A stretch of 49,119 bases of DNA from Chromera velia (GCA_018398765.1 JAHBMJ010001273.1:66212-115330); one strand, 5' to 3'; counted from the stretch's first letter, positions 38,268 through 48,758 are shown. Numbers and translations are program-made. The notes: a model not told the origin generated them from the letters alone.

Positions 38268-39106
38268 TGTTCTGTTCTCCTCCGACGCAATTGGCTAGAC
38301 AGAGACAGAATCTAACCTAGATGGCGCTAGGAGCCTAGAAGGCTAGTCGTATTGGTATATGCAGATGAAGTGAAGTATCAGTTAAGCTCTTTCTGAGCAT
38401 TCAGTACTGGCTGTACTATATTGGTATTGCACGTATCGGTTTACAGAGCTAAGGTCTGAAAGTTCAATACTGGTCGTCTGGTCTGGAGTCGCTGGGTCTT
38501 GAAGGATGCTCGGAAGCTTCAATTCAATTGGATACTCGATTCAAGATCCAAAAATTCTCCTTAATCCGGTGTTTTAAAACTGGCAGCATGATCTTATTGA
38601 TTTCTTTCGATTCGATCTGATTTCATGATTTAGCTAATTTCTTATATATTTATAAGCCGTGATTTTACGCGTTACGCATGCATTACGCGTAATGTAGGAA
38701 TTACGCATTAGTCTTGCCTTACGAGTGGGCCCCGGAAATGTATGTCGGCATGGCCTTGGAAAGCGCAATATTTAATATTTTCACGTCTTAATATGATGAG
38801 TAAAAAGAGCGTTGCGAGACTTGAACCGATAACCATCAGAGTGTTAAGCAAACACCTTAACGGTTAGGCTGTTTAGACATGTGCCGCAGGGCATAATGTT
38901 TTGTTAACTTGTCTAAGTTTTTATATTCAATTTGAATTAAATTCAATCGTTTTAGGATTTGTTTCATAATTTAATCTGTTAGATAATTATTTTTGAATTT
39001 AATGTTTTACCTGAACAGCTTAATTAAAGAATAACAAGTAACTTATTTTTGTAAAAAAAGATTTAAATGTAGTAATTGCTAAGAACGGTAAAAGTTCGTC
39101 AGAACA
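38268..39106 (-). repeat. 5' LTR of the gypsy chromovirus
   Basis: The 839-bp repeat begins TGTTCTG and ends CAGAACA (7-base inverse tips). It is followed two bases later by TGGTGACATCGCC, a position typical for a primer site. It is the inverse copy of 11804-12658 and includes the tRNA-like segment. Confidence 0.7.
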
Positions 39107-39484
39107 AAGGACGCTCACATCGTTGCTCACATCTTTTCTTCTCTCCAACCTCCCCAATTCCATGGGAATGGGACTATTTGCATTCCTATCCCCTCTGGCG
39201 TTTACCATCATGGAGGGGCTATGATTGAAATCAAAGGTTGACAATGTATGCAGCGTTACAGTCAACAGTGTTCCTTCTCCTCTCGTTGGTGTTCTTTCTT
39301 CTTTCACCTCCCACATCACTGCATCTTCCTGCTGGAAGCTCTGACTGGCATGTTCACTCCCTCTATATATTGGCCCCCCGGGATAACTGTCTTCTCCTCC
39401 ACTGTAACAAGCTACGGGGCAGCACTTCTAGGTAGAACCCTAGTACCATGTATGTTTATGCTGTAATTGAAGATGATATAACAT

Positions 39485-40640
39485 AGGTTCTAATAGGTTC
39501 TAACACTGTTTTTTGCTTTTTCAGACTCGTTAGTATAAGGTTCTTTCAGATTCTTAAAGCTTCTTTAAAGAAGAATCAAGTCTACGTTACATCAAAGTGG
39601 TGTCTCCATCATTTGGTTCTTACTCTCTAGAGAAACCGCTAGAACCTAGGTTCTAGGAACCTAGACAAAAACCTGTAAGAACCATGAAGAACCCCCTCCC
39701 TAAAGCTTCAGAAAGACTAAAAACCTAATTTAAATGATTAAAATGATCCAAACAAATAAAACAGATGCTTATATATGCCAAAATTGACCGTCAAAATCAT
39801 AAAACTCAGCTGCCAACTCGCTTTTTCTTCTCTTTAAACAGACTTACAAGACGAGCAAGCTCTTCACCTTTCATGAAAACGGTTTCATTCATTTCATGCG
39901 CATAAAGACAGAGAAGGAGGTGAATCGGAGGAAGAAGGAGGGGATGATTAATCGGAGATGAGTGATGAAGATGCACTCCCTGCCTCTCTCTAGATCAACA
40001 AGGTTATGGTTGAGCTCGCTAACTTAAAAGTGACCTACAAAAACTTTGTTACTCCTGCATGTCTTCACGTCAGACGAATCAGGAAGCACAGGGGAAGGGA
40101 TGGTCACTGGGACGGCAAAGCGTGGTCTGCAAAGCTTTGTTGCAAGGTGTGTACAGCAGAGATCAATCTGAGTGATGTGTCCCCTGAAGAGAAAAAGAAG
40201 TGGGAAGAGAAAGGGCAGAAATGTGTAGCCTACACAAAGAATAACATGAAGGTTAACACTTTCATAAAACATATCAAAACAAAGAGCGGTTATCATGCAT
40301 CAAACAGTAATACCATTACCATTCAAGAAAATGGTTTCAAAGCTTGAGTTAGAGAAGAGCCAACCTCATATAACAGATTTCTTGTTAGAGTTTTGATAAG
40401 TCTTGGAAACCTCTTTTTCCTTTTTCGATCTTTACCATGTAGAACCCTCTTTGTCCCTCTACCTCTCACAGTCCTTTTCCAACATTTTTTAGTCAGATTG
40501 GTGGACAAACTTTTGAATATTTTCATCATGTTCAATGTTTCATAACTGGTTTTGGACAGGTTCTTTGGGGTTCTTGGAAGGTCAGACTGAGAAGGCTAGA
40601 ACCTAGGTTCTAAGAACCTAAGAACCTAGAGGTGGAGACG
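39485..40640 (+). mobile_element. candidate fourth hAT-like element with AGAACCTAGGTTCT ends
   Basis: Both ends (39485-39670 and 40560-40635) are packed with TAGGTTCT and its inverse, including near-identical GCTAGAACCTAGGTTCTA at 39643 and 40597. Between them is a zinc-finger frame. The left tip TAGGTTCTAATAGGTTC pairs with the inverse of the right tip, but I could not find an 8-bp target duplication, so boundaries are uncertain. Confidence 0.4.
40006..40347 (+). CDS. BED-like zinc-finger frame
   Basis: The frame encodes 113 residues. SAKLCCKVCTAEINL followed by FIKHIKTKSGYH gives paired cysteines then paired histidines in BED-like order. No catalytic domain follows. It is similar in architecture to the zinc-finger remnants in the two hAT elements at 30994 and 41449, and is probably an element-encoded transposase fragment. 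Confidence 0.4.
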   Translation: MVELANLKVTYKNFVTPACLHVRRIRKHRGRDGHWDGKAWSAKLCCKVCTAEINLSDVSPEEKKKWEEKGQKCVAYTKNNMKVNTFIKHIKTKSGYHASNSNTITIQENGFKA

Positions 40641-40855
40641 TATAGTTTTTAAGCTCAAACCGAGTAAGAACCTCCAACCAATACTCTAAAAGTGTCATAT
40701 TTTTGTTTTTTAGAACTTTTTTTGCTTATAAAATAAGTTTAGAGTTCATTTTAAATGTTTTAGAGCTTAGATTGCTACTATAAAGTCGTTCGAGGACCAC
40801 ATCTATATTTCAGAGTGCCTCCCCGTAGGTAACAAGGCATATCTGGATTCCTGTC

Positions 40856-41440
40856 TTATTGACAGGACTGAGTTGCGCGACGAACATTGCAGCTGCCAAA
40901 CCCTCTTGCCACTCCCCTACTTTCACCGTGCTCTGCAGACTTCTGAAATTCTGTTGGCATGCTTTTTAAGATATCGTCTGCAAGTGGGAGACTTGCGCTC
41001 TCTTTCTTTTCCTCGTTCTTTCTACATCTCCTGGAAAAAACACCTTTCCGATCCTTTGAAGAATCGACAGTGATGGACTCAGCTGCCTGTTTGTATGCCC
41101 AGGCTGCTGTGGTCATCATCTTGCTGCGGCGTGTCTTTGGCTTCTTCTCTACATGCACCGTATCAGTGGATGCATGCGGATGGTCTTCATACTCCTTCAA
41201 AACTCAATCTGAGGAAGTTCTACCCAAAGTTGCCACAAGCTTTTCTGCAAGACTTAGGGTATCTATAAAGACAGTAGTACCGTTCTTTCAGACCTCTGTA
41301 AACGACACCTCCTTAAACTTCTTGAACTCCTCCAACAACAAAAGAAAAGATTCATACCTTCCCAAGACGGACATTAAAAATTCTTTGGAAGGATGGGCGA
41401 CTGTAAGAACATACAGAAGCCCACAGAACAGAAGTAAAAA
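40856..41440 (-). pseudogene. decayed minus-strand coding sequence, family unknown
   Basis: A minus-strand reading with host-like composition (FLMSVLGRYESFLLLLEEFK, FIDTLSLAEKLVATLGRT, then EYEDHPHASTDTVHVEKKPK) runs through the interval with two in-frame stops, ending in an open piece (41200-40856). The plus-strand frame of the same interval looks like its shadow. It may be a transposase remnant truncated by the hAT insertion at 41449. No motif is recognised. Confidence 0.3.
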
Positions 41441-41448
41441 AGGATAAT

Positions 41449-42680
41449 TAGTGACCATGTTTGATTTGATTATATTTAATTTGATTTGATTTGATTTGAT
41501 TTGATTTGAGCTTCAACCTCAAATATTTGATATTTGAGGTAAGATTTGAGGTTAAGGAGCACGGCTCCACTCTAGCAAAGCCAACTTCATTCTTCTTCTA
41601 ACCTCTTAGGGTTACTGTCACTTTGATCATTTTTCTCATGACAATAGTTATCAAAATATTTCTGATGTGTGTTTCAAAAATTTAAAAAAATATGTACAAA
41701 ATTATAACTTATCAGTTCCATAAAAAGAATATGCCTCTGCACCTTCCCCACAGATGGGAGATCGTAGCGGGGGTCCAGTACCTTGACCAGCTTTCGCAAT
41801 TAATACCTCGTTTTCTGTCAGATGAGGCTAGCCAGCACTGGCCAGAAAGTCAGTGATCAGCATATCGCACTTGATTCTCTTCTCGTGCGTCTCTGCATAT
41901 GGTGCGACCACGGCTTCTGCTTCATCTTTGGTGGGGAAAAACGTTTGCACGTCAGGCTGCTTCGTCCCCCCTGCCCCCTCCGACCGCTTCTCCTATCTTT
42001 CTTGGAGCAGCTGTACATGTTTGTCAGACGTGATCGTCAAGCCATGCTGATTGATGAGGTGGGTTTGAAAAGAACTGGTTGCCGCTGCTGCATATTCACA
42101 GCCACAAATAGTTTCTCCTTCCCCCTCGGCTCCTTGTATTTTCACCTGACACTGAATCACATTTGCCCCCTTTTGCACGGACCATATTTTTTTTGCGTAC
42201 CCGGCTCTAAAACCAAATGCCTCCTTCTTCCCGTTCGACCCTGTCGGATTGTGTGGCATGTCTTTACGGGGTGTAAAATGTTTGCAGACGCTCAAAAAGG
42301 GGGCCGTAAAAGATGTTCCAGCACCAGAAAAGTCAATACAGCTGTTCGGGAAAACGTTCAGCTGATCGGTTTACCTCTGCATGAAGTAAAAGGGGGTGAA
42401 ACATCAATTTCAGTGCAGCTCAAAACGTTTTTTTTTTTTGAGAGCAAACTATTAAAATTTAGGTTTTTTCATTTGAATCAGCATGCGTAATGGATTGGTA
42501 CTTACAAAAGTTTTTTCGGGACCTTCATATTTGAGGTTGAAAGTCATATTGATCAAATATTTGATTGTATTTGATAGGTCTTTAAACACTAGGTCCTCCT
42601 TGACTGGATATTTGATTTGAGCTTAAGCCCTACCTCAAATCAAATCAAATCAAATCAAATCAAATCAAACATGGTCACTA
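41449..42680 (-). mobile_element. hAT-type DNA transposon, 1232 bp, perfect 8-bp duplication
   Basis: Ends TAGTGACCATGTTTGATTTG and its exact inverse form terminal inverted repeats of at least 23 bp. They are flanked by the identical octamer AGGATAAT at 41441-41448 and 42681-42688. Both subterminal regions contain TTTGA pentamer runs. A zinc-finger frame lies inside on the minus strand. The clean duplication and matched ends suggest this is the youngest of the three. Confidence 0.85.
41993..42295 (-). CDS. BED-type zinc-finger fragment of a hAT transposase
   Basis: The frame encodes about 100 residues. NVIQCQVKIQGAEGEGETIC and then ATSSFQTHLINQHGLT give the cysteine and H-x4-H elements of a BED finger, with the SSFQTHL-like helix common in hAT proteins. 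Nothing of the catalytic core is seen, so the element is non-autonomous. The long plus-strand frame over the same bases (41822-42490) is judged a shadow. Confidence 0.5.
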   Translation of the reverse strand: MSVCKHFTPRKDMPHNPTGSNGKKEAFGFRAGYAKKIWSVQKGANVIQCQVKIQGAEGEGETICGCEYAAAATSSFQTHLINQHGLTITSDKHVQLLQER

Positions 42681-42804
42681 AGGATAATAGAATTAACTGC
42701 TGTTGCTAAATGGTTGCGTGCAGATGCTCAAACCAATCGTTGTTTAAGACTTTGCAACTGCGTGTTCACGATCCGAGATGAAAACGGTCCACCGTCTTCG
42801 AACC

Positions 42805-42817
42805 GCTCTGTTAACCA
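42805..42817 (-). other. primer-binding-like site of the Copia-type frame
   Basis: On the minus strand it reads TGGTTAACAGAGC directly after the LTR end. It differs from the initiator-Met site TGGTATCAGAGC by one inserted and one changed base. Confidence 0.6.
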
Positions 42818-43072
42818 CGTAGGATAGCAGGTATGCAGCAGTGGCTAGAGTAGCGTACGGGGCTCATATGGTATAAGAAGTTCTGTCATATAAGGTTGTT
42901 ATTTCCAGATATTTTCCTACAGGCTCTCATGCAGAGACTTGGCTAATTGCTGACTGCATGCATGTGACTGCATTAATTGCATAGAGCCGGCTGGGAACAC
43001 AAGCTCACTCGTTATGCGCCCACTCTAAGGATCCTGACATGACTTGACACCCTAGGATCTTACAATGCTACG
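42818..43072 (-). repeat. 5' LTR of the Copia-type frame
   Basis: This 255-bp direct repeat of 10683-10942 has about two dozen substitutions and one 6-base indel. Its outer edge abuts AACGT at 43073-43077. Confidence 0.75.
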
Positions 43073-43155
43073 AACGTAATATAAAATTCATATAATGAAC
43101 AAGACATTTACCCTCATTCAAGGATTTAATTGACTAGCTTCAAAAAAGTGTTAGG

Positions 43156-44179
43156 TTAATTGCTTTTGCTGGTCGTTTTGTTTCCTTTGCTTCCAGTTGT
43201 TCTTTTTTTCAGCCACTCAGCGAGCCGGACAGCCGCCTCCCGCCCATGTTTTTCTTCTTCACCCTCTCCTGTACACGCCGCGAGACGCATTTGATGTTGC
43301 GTCATGCGACCCAGATCAAACGGACACCTCTGCGCATCGACCAACCAATCCAAAGTCCCGATCTGACCCCCTACTGCCGCATGCTCCGCAACCTCAGACA
43401 CAAGAGGCACCCCCTGTAGACGCAGGTACCCGATCACTTCCCTGTTGCCCCTCTTGGCGGCGTTACACATCGCCACTTGCCCGTGTGCCAATAGCACCTC
43501 TCTATTCGCACCCAAAGGCACCAACTGCCACCAGCCCTGCCCCAAAACATCCACTCCTTTCTTCTCAACGGCCCACTGCAGCGTCTCTACTCTGTTTCCA
43601 TTCGCCGCCCCCAGAAGAAGACCCAGTGTGCGCCGCCACCCCTTGGACCAATACCCGGCGCGCCACACATCCACGGCCAGAGAGAACCCCGCCTCCTCGA
43701 CCAACCACCGAATGTCGTCCACATTTCCCACCTCTGCCGCGTCCATCAGAAGGAATTTATGGACATTCGAGTCGGCCTGAGAGGGCATCGACTCCCCTTT
43801 CTCCTTCTCTGGAGCGACCAAAGCTGACAAGGCACCGTATTCAGACTCCAGCCGACGCACAAACTCAGGCCGAGGCTTCTGAAAAAAGGAAAAAGGCGTC
43901 GTACACACACACAGACACACTTTCAAGATCGCATTCAGGTCTTTTTTTTTGCAGACAGTGAAAAGGTCGAGGGAAAATAGGGCAGCTAGAGGTACAAACG
44001 ATGGGCACTCCACTGAGTTTGTTTTTCGGATCGAAAAAGAGAAGGGTCAGGGGACAGGCGTGTGAAAATGATGACCGAAAATCGTACATGCAGCTATCCA
44101 AGCATACAACTTTTCGTATACTTAGAAGCGTACAGTTTTTATTCCCCCCCCCCCTCTCTCTCTACTCTCGGACCCAAAG

Positions 44180-44230
<51 letters not shown>

Positions 44231-45012
44231 CATATATATATACACACACACACACACAAAGACACACACGCACGAACGCCCAGACAGAGACGCAGAGAAG
44301 CAGAGGGTGTATTGAACACAGAATTTCTCAACATGATTCTCCTACTGCTCCTGACTCTACTCACCGGTTTGGGGGCTCTGAGATCCTCCGCGAGCCTCTC
44401 TCCCTTCCTCGTTGCCTCAGCAGCCCCCCCCCCTCCCTGAGTCTGCGCCTCTCTCTCCTTCTCCTTCGCCCTGGCTGCTGTGAAGATCTGAGGCCCCACC
44501 TGAACACCCCTCTTCCTCAACCAATGAAGAATACCAAGATGCCCCTCGTCGGCAGCAAGCACCGCCAACGCAGCCCCCACACCCCCTGTTCCCACTAACC
44601 TCAGACCCCTCTTTTCGAGAAAATTCAATACTTCTTCTTTGCCCCCCCTTGCTGCTGCCTCGGCAGCTGCCTGACACAGCGCTGTCTGTTTGTCTCCCTC
44701 CTTCCAGAGACAGGCCTTCTTTTCCTCGTCAGCCCAAAGGAGCATCTCCAGCTTACCCCACCGAGCTGCCCCCTCTACCAACCCGAACAGGCGTGCTGCC
44801 TCCACTACTTTGTCCCCCCCCGTGCCTGTTGCCTTCAAGGGTAAGGACATTCCTTTCGGTCCCACAAGCCATCTGATGTCCTTCATGTCCGCATGCTCTG
44901 TTGCATCTCTCATGCACTGTCGAGCTGCAGACAGGCCGAGGTTCTTCACCTTCTCTAAGTCACCGTACTTAGACACCAACCGAATCGCAAAATCAGGATT
45001 CGGTCCCTGCAT
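43156..45012 (-). CDS. ankyrin-type repeat protein (downstream paralogue)
   Basis: Two exons: 45012-44365, ending AAACCG|GTGAGT, and 43878-43156 after TTTTCAG, joined in phase 0, for 456 residues if ATG 45012 (MQGPNPDF) is the start. That ATG overlaps a good acceptor (GCATGCAG at 45007), so an upstream exon is equally possible. About eight helix-pair repeats are readable, such as EGAARWGKLEMLLWADEEK, LAADEGHLGILHWLRKRGV, DAAEVGNVDDIRWLVEEAG and GAANGNRVETLQWAVEKKG, the style of ankyrin repeats in algae and large DNA viruses. Each exon starts with a related module, PNPDFAIRLVSKYG and PRPEFVRRLESEYG. The role is probably protein binding. No catalytic domain, signal peptide or membrane segment is seen. 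It is 211 bases from the stop of its paralogue. Confidence 0.65.
44160..44280. repeat. (CA)n(TA)n(CA)n microsatellite in intron
   Basis: The compound dinucleotide run lies within the only mapped intron of the downstream ankyrin-type gene (43879-44364). Confidence 0.9.
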
Positions 45013-45223
45013 GCGAACAGGAGGGAGGGGAAACCAAGCAGTCAGATACATGGAGTGTTCAGGCAGAAAAAGCATGCAGATGCCCTCTTTCTGTCTCTGT
45101 CACTCTATTGCACATGCTTTCGCAACGATTTCGTTTCACTAAACCCATTTGTCAATTTTAGTATTTTCTCCAGGACAGAAAACGTGCGATGAATTTCGCC
45201 TTCAAATCTCCAGGAATCCATTT

Positions 45224-46434
45224 TTACTTACACAAGTATTCATCACCCGGTGTGTTTTCGTCCAGGCTGACCTCAATTTGATCCGGGCTCTTCAGAGATG
45301 TCTTGTGAGAGTCCAACCACTTCAGCACTCCACTCTGTCCCTTCTCCTCGGCAGACGCTCTCACTCTGGCCTCATCAACGGGGCACCCCTTCTCTACACA
45401 CCTGCGGGAGGGAGGGAGGGAGGGAGACAGAGGAGGAAGCAGAGAAATGAAACACACACACAGAGGAAAAAGGGGAAACAAAAAGAGGGCCCCGTCGCCT
45501 CATTCCTGCGGTCGAACGCACAGGCATCAACAGAAGGAAAGCGAATGAAAGAGAGAAAAAAGAAAAAGAACACGGAAACACACGACAACCGATCTCGACG
45601 CACCATCGAAGGAACGAGAGGTCCCCCCTCTCTGCAGCAATCTCTGCAATCTCAGGATACCACTCGCAGCCTCGCTCTCTGCAGAACAAAAGCAAGCAGC
45701 AGGTGCATAGGTAAGATTACAGAACGCGAAGAAAGGAGACGCCATCGAGGCCAAGTGGTGCGAAGTGGAATAAAGTGAAGGATGAGGACTACAACAGAAC
45801 ACATGTGGAAGCTTGCTCACTCCGGTGATAAAATATGTAGACACACAAAAAATGACAACCTACAGCCCAGGGGTATCGACAGAACCAACCCCCTTTTCTC
45901 GTCAAAAGGACAGAGAGAGATCTCCTTGTATCCTCCTCACTGCAAAAGTGGAATACAAGAAAAACATCCAAAACTCAGCTAGCCGACGTACACGCAGAAT
46001 GAGACAGGATCCGTGTACCCGGCAGCAGCTGCCGTTTTCATCACCAGTTTTCCAACAGCGCCATTCTCTCCCTTCAAGTTGACCCCTCCTTCCTCGATTG
46101 CCCACCTGAAAAGGAAAAAAAAAAAAAGCGCGCAATGAAACCTTCACAGCGCCAATAAAACATCCGTGATCAAACATCTCTCTCTAAACACACCGAAGAG
46201 AAATTGAGAGAGGAACCGTGGAATGATCTGGGGGACTGCGGCAAACAGCAAAGCGAGATCAGAGTCCCGAGGTACGATGGAGGAACTCAGACAGCTAGGA
46301 AACAAACGCCCCACTTCACTTCCCCCACCCATGCACCCACCTCAGAACGTCCACATTATTTCCCCTCGCTGCCCCCGTCAGGAGACCCCTCGTGCGTCCT
46401 TCCTCGACGGTTCCCCATCCGTCTTCTCCTGCGC

Positions 46435-46470
<36 letters not shown>

Positions 46471-47284
46471 CTGTTACAACCACACTCTTCCTTTCTCCCT
46501 CTTTCACACACATCAAATGGGGGAGCGGCGCAAAGTGAGAAAAGGTCAGGCCACGCCACGCCACGTGCTCGTTTGCAGACTCGCACCGAGATGCACGGAG
46601 AGACGGACTCTCCCTCCCACACAACAAGCAAGACACAACCACACTAACCAGGCGCGAGTGTGAGTCCCTTGTCCTTGACCAACCACGCGACACTCTCTGC
46701 ACTCCCCACCGCCCCCGTCTTGTCCATCATCCATTTGGCTCTCAGATACCTGCAGGCAGGCGGGCACAGAGAAGGCAGCGAAGCATGGAAGAGAGTGAAA
46801 GGAAAGAAAACCAAAGGTCTGCAGAGACACCCGGGAGGAGGAGTGACAATTAAGGAATGAGGAAACGGATGGAAGAAGAGAAAGCAACTGGAGAAGGCTA
46901 GACTGGAGAGAGAACCCAGGCGCCAGATTGCTGAATCAAACCCGTGAGAATAAATTGAGGTCACAAAGATCGCCCCTCCACGAAACCTTTTCTTTTAATT
47001 CCAAGGACTGAGCATCAATTTTGATCAATTTTGTTTGGAAGTCAAGAGAAAGTCCGCATAGATTCCGACATTCACTGATCCAACTATCTGATCTGTCCCC
47101 ATTCTTTTGCAACGCGCATCTCAAATGTATTAATGCATCATGATTCCACTGCAATACGGATGGATTGACCGAGACTAGACTCACTCCATGGAACACAAGG
47201 AGACACAACATCCTTGCAAGTGTCTCGCAGATCGACCCAAGACACACACACACACACATACACACACACACTCTTGCACACACT

Positions 47285-47322
<38 letters not shown>

Positions 47323-47383
47323 GAGATAGAGACAGAGACAGAGACAGAGACAGAGAGAGCGAGAGAGAGACAGAGACAGAGAG

Positions 47384-47420
<37 letters not shown>

Positions 47421-48561
47421 ACCTTAATGGTAATTCAAACCGACCCAAGAGTCCGCGGTTCCTGTCCGTCCGTCTGCTCAGAAAGTTCCCGTGCAAAAAG
47501 AGGGCACGGCTTCTGCAGTGACATCCGAGAGAGAGAGATTGAAAGAGAGACAGACAGAATGAATGAAAAGAGCGTGTTTTTTCAATCGCATAATTTCGGA
47601 GACAGAGGTGGGGAAAAGGCAAATAGACAGAACCAAGGACTTCGTGCTGCCTTTATGCAACTCTCTTACGGTGATTTTCATTCAATACACCCAGGGTTCT
47701 CTTTCATCACCCTTGATCATTGACTGACCTTTCTGGGCACCAACTGTTGATTTCGAGTCCACTGGAGCACTGCCGTCTGCCTCTCTGCCCTTGCTGCCGC
47801 CTCCACCCCTTCACAGAGCATGCACCCCCCCTCCTCCTGTAGCCATTTGAGCACAGAGAGACGGCCCCTCTTCGCAGCTGCCATGGGAGTCACAGGGTGC
47901 CATTGGATGCTGAGCTCTTTGCAGAGAGACAAAACCAGGAGAGAGCCAGACTCCGCAGCCAGCACACCCGCAAGCTGCACACAGCACACGTGAAGCTACG
48001 CATACAGACAGGAAACTGGCAAGCTGGACGCAGGCGTAAAGTCAAATCAGTGCACACAAAGGGAAAATACACAGAACGACCGTGGCGGCCACGAAAGAGG
48101 TGTATTCAAATATGTGTGCGCAGACGTGCCAGTTGCCCCGAATCATGCTTCACTGTCCCTCACCCATCGCGCAATCCCGGCCCGCCCACCTGTCCAAGGG
48201 TCGCCGCCCCTGCCCAATCATGCCCCGAGTGTGCCTTCAGGTTCACCCCCTTCTCCTCTGCCAGCCATCTGATCACCTCAGGCTTGTTGGCACTGGCGGC
48301 GCCCTCGATGGTGCCCACAGTGCGGGCCCACCGGACGCTCTCCTCCAACTGTCCTGTTGCTTGTGTTGTTTTAGACACAGAAGAGGGAGGTGTTGTTCCA
48401 AGAGGTAACTCCTTTATCAATACAGACAGCTCAGAAGGAGAAGCCACAGACCCTATGGCCCGAAAAGCAGATTTTGCTTCTCTTTCATCCAACTTCGACA
48501 ACTTGCTTCTGTCCGGAAAGTTCTTCTCCAGCCACGCAGAGAGACCAGCCTGCCTCGCCAT
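45224..48561 (-). CDS. ankyrin-type repeat protein, eight exons, 406 residues
   Basis: Exons: 48561-48190, 47974-47729, 47512-47445, 46749-46649, 46434-46341, 46105-46019, 45678-45604, 45401-45224. All junctions are GT-AG and phase-consistent, and the total of 1221 bases is exactly 407 codons with the stop. The start is MARQAGLSAWLEKNFP. Repeats read IEGAASANKPEVIRWLAEEK, MAAAKRGRLSVLKWLQEEG, GAVGSAESVAWLVKDKG, GAARGNNVDVLRWAIEEGG, IAAERGDLSFLRWCVEKGC and ASAEEKGQSGVLKWLDS, the ankyrin-like pattern AA..G....L.WL...G. Exon 3 begins KPCPLFARELSEQ, related to the module starts of the downstream gene, supporting tandem duplication. It is probably a protein-interaction scaffold; the partner is unknown. 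Exons 3 and 4 are the least certain. Confidence 0.65.
47240..47420. repeat. (CA)n(GA)n microsatellite in ankyrin-type gene intron
   Basis: CA run, then GA and GAGACA runs, in the intron between exons 3 and 4. A CA run at 46438-46468 directly precedes exon 5 on the coding strand. Confidence 0.9.
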
Positions 48562-48758
48562 TTTTCGTGCAACACTTCCTTGGTGAGAGGCTTCAACCGA
48601 CTGAATCCCTTACTTCATTTGCTCATGCATGAACAAAGAGAACAGTGCAAGACCTGCAGCGAGTTAAACACTCCCGCAATTTGTGTCGGAAAGAAACACA
48701 AAATAACCTCGCACACAGGAGGTTGTAAGAATGATCGACCGTGCATGATGCAAGTGAC

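Larger units (their letters stand above)
30673..39106 (-). mobile_element. fossil Ty3/gypsy chromovirus-like element, minus strand
   Basis: From the right: 5' LTR (39106-38268, tips TGTTCTG and CAGAACA), a leader that begins with a TGGTGACATCGCC stretch two bases after the LTR, gag from an ATG near 37222, zinc knuckle, protease, reverse transcriptase, RNase H, and integrase up to about 30673. Order and motifs are those of Metaviridae. The element is broken by several coding lesions and by a hAT insertion at 30994-32338, and its 3' LTR is not found in the expected orientation. LTR similarity to 11804-12658 (about 93-95% by eye) suggests moderate age, younger than the Copia frame around it. Confidence 0.75.
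10683..43072 (-). mobile_element. fossil Copia-type LTR element frame, 32.4 kb with nested insertions
   Basis: The two ends are direct repeats of 260 and 255 bp (10683-10942 and 42818-43072), about 90% alike by eye with mostly transitions and one small indel. The unit is flanked on both sides by the same pentamer AACGT (10678-10682 and 43073-43077). Just inside the left repeat, read on the minus strand, is AAGGGGGAGGTGG, a classic polypurine tract. Just inside the right repeat is TGGTTAACAGAGC, close to the initiator-Met primer site (TGGTATCAGAGC) used by many Ty1/copia elements. The element therefore runs on the minus strand with its 5' LTR at the right. No Copia polyprotein is recognised; almost all the interior is later insertions or decayed sequence. 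The element is old and broken. Family assignment rests on the ends only. Confidence 0.7.

Noticed and set aside
11804-39106. Polinton/Maverick with long terminal inverted repeats
   Set aside because: Length and inverted ends fit, but the ends have LTR tips (TGTTCTG and CAGAACA), a primer-like site and an adjacent gag-pol. No protein-primed polymerase, ATPase or capsid was seen.
40959-41447. 162-codon plus-strand frame
   Set aside because: It is opposite a better-looking minus-strand coding remnant and ends at the hAT insertion; no motif.
41822-42490. 222-codon plus-strand frame inside the hAT element
   Set aside because: It overlaps the minus-strand BED finger and shows no motif; judged a shadow.
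43197-43961. 254-codon plus-strand Pro/His-rich frame
   Set aside because: It is antisense to the last exon of the ankyrin-type gene, whose repeats and splice sites are convincing.
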